In this document: piece by piece, positions 7,429-10,375 of the stretch | Numbering within the stretch: the first letter of the stretch is position 1 | Layout: each line of letters opens with the position of its first letter | Assembly: GCA_027382625.1 (NCBI GenBank) | Contig: JAJKFJ010022042.1 | Span: 1-10,375, forward strand | Source: Tetmemena sp. SeJ-2015 | Lineage: Eukaryota; Ciliophora; Spirotrichea; Sporadotrichida; Oxytrichidae | Reading direction: 5' to 3' | DNA length: 10,375 bases | Notes under the pieces: model-generated | Told to the model about the DNA's origin: nothing | Database searches by the model: none | The model's input: the letters and a program-made list of their open reading frames with translations, nothing else | Translations under genes and position numbers: made by a program

Positions 7429-7755
7429 AATGAGCATACAGGAGAGGTATTCTCTTAAAATAATTAGTAAAATATATAGATTAAAACTTAAACTCATGTT
7501 CAAGCATTATACTATATTCGTAATCTCATCATTGAAATATTTTAAAAACTCCTTTTCTTGTGTCATTCAAAGCCTTGAGCTACCTTAAATATGAAATATT
7601 AAAAAAAACTGTGTACAGAATATCAAGATGCATTATAATTTAACTTCTACTTCAAATCTTTATCTTTATTAAAAAAGAAAAGTTTTAATAAAAACTAATA
7701 GTTTTTACTAAGAGAGAAAAGAGATAAAAGAAAAGGACTATTTAAAAAATATAAA
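7429..7755. other. AT-rich 3' flank of the methyltransferase gene, no gene seen
   Basis: Base composition drops to strongly AT-rich right after the methyltransferase stop. The stretch contains ordinary A/T tracts and no convincing ORF or RNA. A CTGTGTACAG sequence near 7609-7618 shares its core with the CTCTGTACA repeats at 2880-2968, but the similarity is too short to call a terminal repeat. The right end of the element should lie in or after this stretch. Confidence 0.5.
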
Positions 7756-8139
7756 GGTGATTAGTTAAGGACTTAAAGAAATTGAAATCATAGAAAATGG
7801 ATTCATTTTAAATCCTCTTCAAACTATTATTCTCTGGAAATTTTTAGTTATATAACTAATTTTAAAATGAGAATCCTCTCTAAATTGAACGACTTATTGA
7901 ACCATTAAAAAAGAACTTTTAATTTTTAAGGAAAGTGCAAATCACGGGAAACCTTACTTAGATCAACACTTTCTCTCTTTGAAATTATTAAATCTCCGCA
8001 CGAAAGATGATATTTTGGAAAGACATTTCTCGTAATTAGTTTAATTGAAAAATGAAAAACCCATAATGAATATTCTCACTGGAAAAGCTAAAATTATCGA
8101 AACACTTATTAAATTTTTAAAATTTAAATATATTTTTTT
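7756..8139 (+). CDS. AT-rich coding-like fragment, unknown
   Basis: One plus frame here has a purine-first codon pattern and normal-looking amino-acid mixture, for example L-K-E-I-E-I-I-E-N-G and later K-E-S-A-N-H-G-K-P-Y-L-D-Q and N-I-L-T-G-K-A-K-I-I-E-T-L. It needs TAA as Gln and three closely spaced TGA codons (7868-7896) as Trp, which may mean decay. I see no start codon I trust and no recognisable family. It may continue, through an AT-rich gap or intron, into the fragment at 8203. Confidence 0.25.
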
Positions 8140-8202
8140 TTTCCAAATTAATTTTCTATAATTTTATATCCTATAATTTAATACTATATATGGATAATTT
8201 AT

Positions 8203-8448
8203 ATGGATAACTTATAAATTAATTATAATAGGATAATAATTATTGATAGATTAGATCGTATTTTATTATCTCCTAAAGCTCGTGCTCACACAATCTTAGC
8301 AGAAATTTATAATTGACGTGTATTTAATAACCAACATTTAAAAAATGATTTACAAAGTATTGAAAATATTTATAATGAAAACAGATTATTGAATTTCAGA
8401 TATTTTTTTATATGTTGGAAGAAACAATATTCGCAAAAAATCAAATAG
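8203..8448 (+). CDS. AT-rich coding-like fragment, unknown
   Basis: From ATG 8203 the frame reads M-D-N-L-Q-I-N-Y-N, then I-D-R-L-D-R-I-L-L-S-P-K-A-R-A-H-T-I-L-A-E-I-Y-N, and on to K-K-Q-Y-S-Q-K-I-K before a TAG at 8446, which is Gln if the nuclear code holds, so the end is arbitrary. One in-frame TGA (8314-8316) reads as Trp. The composition looks coding and resembles AT-rich organellar genes, but a TAA just after the start argues against a ciliate mitochondrial code. The family is not recognised. Confidence 0.28.
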
Positions 8449-8981
8449 GTTTTTAATTATTTTAAAGTATTGAATTTTTAATTAATTTTATTTGTGAAAA
8501 ATTTTAAATTGAAAATAATTGGAAATTTAGATGCATGAGAATCTTTCAATATATATATTAGAACAAAATTTATTAAAAATATATCAAAATTTTCTTAAAG
8601 TTTTATTCTAGCCTTTTGTACTCAAAACAAAGGGATAACGCTTCAGGCATACTGTGCCCTCATGAAAAAAAAAATTTATCGGAAGAGACATCAACACAAA
8701 ATTAAATAAATTTTTCCCTTAAAAATTTTTATTTTAATTATACCTAAAAAAATTTAAATAGTAAATAAGATAGGGTTTGACTAGGATCCCTCTATGCGAA
8801 CTATTTTGCCCTATCGACAATGGCCATCCCCCATTTAATTTTAATTGCAAGGTCAATAGTATCGCTTAATAAATACTAAGTATTTTGTTGTTATTTTATC
8901 GAAAGACGATGTAAATCCTCTACAAATGTGAAGAGTTTTACTCTCTTCGCACCATCAAATTACCTAAGCAATTTATTTTAA
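8449..8981. other. AT-rich interval, frames open but nothing recognised
   Basis: The frame of the preceding fragment stays open here, with a coding-like patch around 8508-8580 (G-N-L-D-A, TGA, E-S-F-N), but openness is expected in this code. Weak stem-loops occur at 8930-8948 (GAAGAG/CTCTTC) and between GATAGGG at 8769 and CCCTATC at 8809. No tRNA or rRNA is recognisable. Confidence 0.4.
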
Positions 8982-9362
8982 AGTGACCAAAGTCACCAAA
9001 GCGGTAAGTGACATGGAAAATTCCTACGCAAACTTCAGAACCTTCAGCAATGTTAGCTTCACTGAACTAAGTGCAGTGGCCACATTCTTACCTATTCAAA
9101 TATTATTGCCCATGACTCAACAGATGCCAAAACTTAAATCGCTTATGCGGGACCTTCAGCTTTAACTGCTCAACAAAATAAATTTCCATTTGAAACTCAT
9201 TTTACTAAATTTTAATTCTTACCTTCTTCTTGTCTTGCCCATACATATATATTAACTGCTCAAGTTGTCAAACAAATTAGTGACACCTGTAAGTTAATTA
9301 ATTACTAATTTAAGGATCTCTCTGGAAGAAAACTTTTTCATCACTTAGGTTCAAATTTTATA
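8982..9362 (+). CDS. Coding-like segment of unknown identity, strand uncertain
   Basis: This segment has more GC than its surroundings and a marked purine-first, pyrimidine-last codon pattern in the frame that reads I-I-A-H-D-S-T-D-A-K-T-Q-I-A-Y-A-G-P-S-A and, further on, L-T-A-Q-V-V-K-Q-I-S-D-T. It begins within an open frame with no trusted start and needs TAA/TAG as Gln and TGA as Trp. A 12-base direct repeat, TTAACTGCTCAA, occurs at 9162 and 9252, exactly 30 codons apart. A GTAAGT..TTTAAG stretch at 9289-9314 resembles a short intron, but removing it breaks the best frame. The complementary frame is also open, so the strand is not settled. No family is recognised. Confidence 0.3.
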
Positions 9363-10160
9363 ATTTTTAATTAATAAAAACTTATATTAAAAAATATTTA
9401 TTATAACTTAATTTCATAAAATATGAAAATTAATTAAAACCAGAATTTAAACTATTAGTTAAATACGATTAGATGACCGAACGTGAGATAAACAAATGTA
9501 TAGAGCAAGAATTATATTCCCATAACTGCAAAATAAGACTAATTTTCGAATAGTAAGCTTTTTTTTTATTAAGAAGCTGCACACTATCAGTTGAATTTAG
9601 TTATAGAAACTCTAGGGAGGGGACGGAAGTTAACTTCCCCCCACAATTAATAAAAATCTAGCATAAATCATGTATCCTAGGCCAAAATTCGCCCTAAAAG
9701 CCGGAAAAATCAGAGATTTTTGTACAATTAATTTTCTATAGATGGTCATTTTATCTATTTAAGATTTTAAGTTTTTGTCAAAAATCAGTTTTTAAAAAAA
9801 AATTATTTTTACAAAAATAGATTTAAATAAGAATCTTAAGCTTAATTAGTTAAATAAAGTTCTTCTATAATTTTTAAATTATCAAACTATAATTCTCTTA
9901 GTAAATCACCCTAACTTTAGATCGATTTCACAGAGGTTTTAGGTTTTTAGGCTTAATTTTAAAGTAAAAGTAAAATAAAATTTTAGGAATATATTATATC
10001 AATTTCTTAAAACAGCACTTTTTTGTACTGATTAAAGAATCAGTTTATTATCCTATGTAAGCAGGCCTTAATTAAATATTTAAATTTAAGTAGGCAAAAA
10101 TCACTGAACATGTTTTGATGAGTTTGAATTTATCAACTTTATTTGAAAGAAAGGGTGGTG
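9363..10160. other. AT-rich non-coding interval
   Basis: I find no supportable gene. The one structured site is a 14-bp perfect palindrome, GGAAGTTAACTTCC at 9625-9638, flanked by G-rich sequence on the left and C-rich sequence on the right, so the imperfect inverted repeat extends a few bases further. The rest is A/T tracts with short inverted TTAAGAT/AATCTTAA-type matches expected by chance. Confidence 0.5.
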
Positions 10161-10300
10161 GGTCCCCCACCGCACGTGCGGTCCCGGACCGCAAAAGGGT
10201 TTGCCCACACCGCACGTGCGGTCCCGGGGGAAATATGTGCGGTCCCCGGGAACGCACGTGCGGCTCCGTACCGCACATATATTGCCCAGACCGCACATAT
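10161..10300. repeat. GC-rich cluster of CACGTG-centred palindromes, about 40-bp period
   Basis: The 14-bp perfect palindrome ACCGCACGTGCGGT occurs at 10169-10182 and 10209-10222, each followed by CCCGG, and a shortened copy, CGCACGTGCG, at 10253-10262, giving spacings of 40 and about 44 bp. Related half-sites surround them: GACCGCA near 10187, ATATGTGCGGTCC near 10233, and ACCGCACATATAT near 10269 and 10290. The block is GC-rich inside DNA that is otherwise largely A/T. The core CACGTG is the E-box recognised by basic helix-loop-helix factors in many eukaryotes. It could be a protein-binding array, a cruciform-prone repeat or a short satellite; open frames across it are incidental. Confidence 0.82.
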
Positions 10301-10375
10301 ATTTCAAGTCATCATAAATGTTCTCTGTATCTTAACCAATTTTTCCCCTGAATTTTAATGGCTAGTTTGTTTTTC

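Noticed and set aside
7609..7618. CTGTGTACAG as the right terminal repeat matching the array at 2880
   Set aside because: Only a six- to seven-base core is shared, too short to support a terminal inverted repeat.
8203..8448. Nuclear copy of mitochondrial DNA
   Set aside because: TGA as Trp and low GC fit, but an in-frame TAA three codons after the start does not fit ciliate mitochondrial code, and no mitochondrial gene was recognised.
10072..10358. Four open frames across the palindromic repeats, rich in Arg, Cys and Gly
   Set aside because: They arise from translating the ACCGCACGTGCGGT repeats; all frames and both strands look equally open and repetitive.
1..10375. CRISPR arrays, tRNA, rRNA or telomeric repeats
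   Set aside because: No regular spacer-repeat arrays, cloverleaf-capable segments, conserved rRNA cores or C4A4-type tandem repeats were seen.

Overview
ORGANISM AND CODE. This is nuclear DNA from a ciliate. Long proteins read straight through TAA and TAG where glutamine fits, including between the catalytic residues of a transposase and inside a DEK_C-like domain, while apparent gene ends use TGA. Two recognisable genes also carry in-frame TGA codons (three in the transposase, one in a zinc-finger/methyltransferase gene) with no frameshift around them. Tryptophan fits at each. TAA/TAG = Gln with TGA = Trp or stop is the karyorelict code (NCBI table 27, known from Loxodes and relatives). The Condylostoma code, or a slightly decayed element in a ciliate that uses TGA only as stop, are the alternatives. 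Because stops are so rare here, open frames alone mean little, and I relied on recognisable domains. LAYOUT. 1-1309 is very AT-rich, full of homopolymer runs of all four bases, and has no credible gene. About 1310-7430 is a more GC-balanced block that I read as a multi-gene Tc1/mariner-IS630-type DNA transposon or its remains. On the minus strand it holds a 465-aa DEK_C-like/coiled-coil protein (2707 to 1310) and a 249-aa protein with two tiny introns (4273 to 3464). Divergent from these, on the plus strand, are a DD34E transposase (4463-6064), a 68-aa ORF overlapping its stop (6061-6267), and a two-zinc-finger protein fused to an MT-A70 adenine methyltransferase domain (6400-7428). A phased 10-bp repeat array surrounds a hairpin at 2880-2968, and a strong 46-nt hairpin lies at 6291-6336. 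The tail, 7429-10375, is AT-rich again, with coding-like fragments of unknown identity (7756-8139, 8203-8448, 8982-9362) and a GC-rich cluster of CACGTG-centred palindromes at 10161-10300. HOW THE PARTS MAY WORK TOGETHER. The transposase would cut and join DNA. The coiled-coil and intron-bearing genes look like DNA-binding or structural accessory proteins. The zinc-finger/MT-A70 protein could place N6-methyladenine on element or host DNA, or on RNA. Ciliate elements such as TBE are known to encode accessory ORFs beside a DDE transposase, including a zinc-finger protein. The MT-A70 partner seen here is the unusual part and is the best candidate for something undescribed. I found no terminal inverted repeats, so the element boundaries are inferred from gene content and base composition only.
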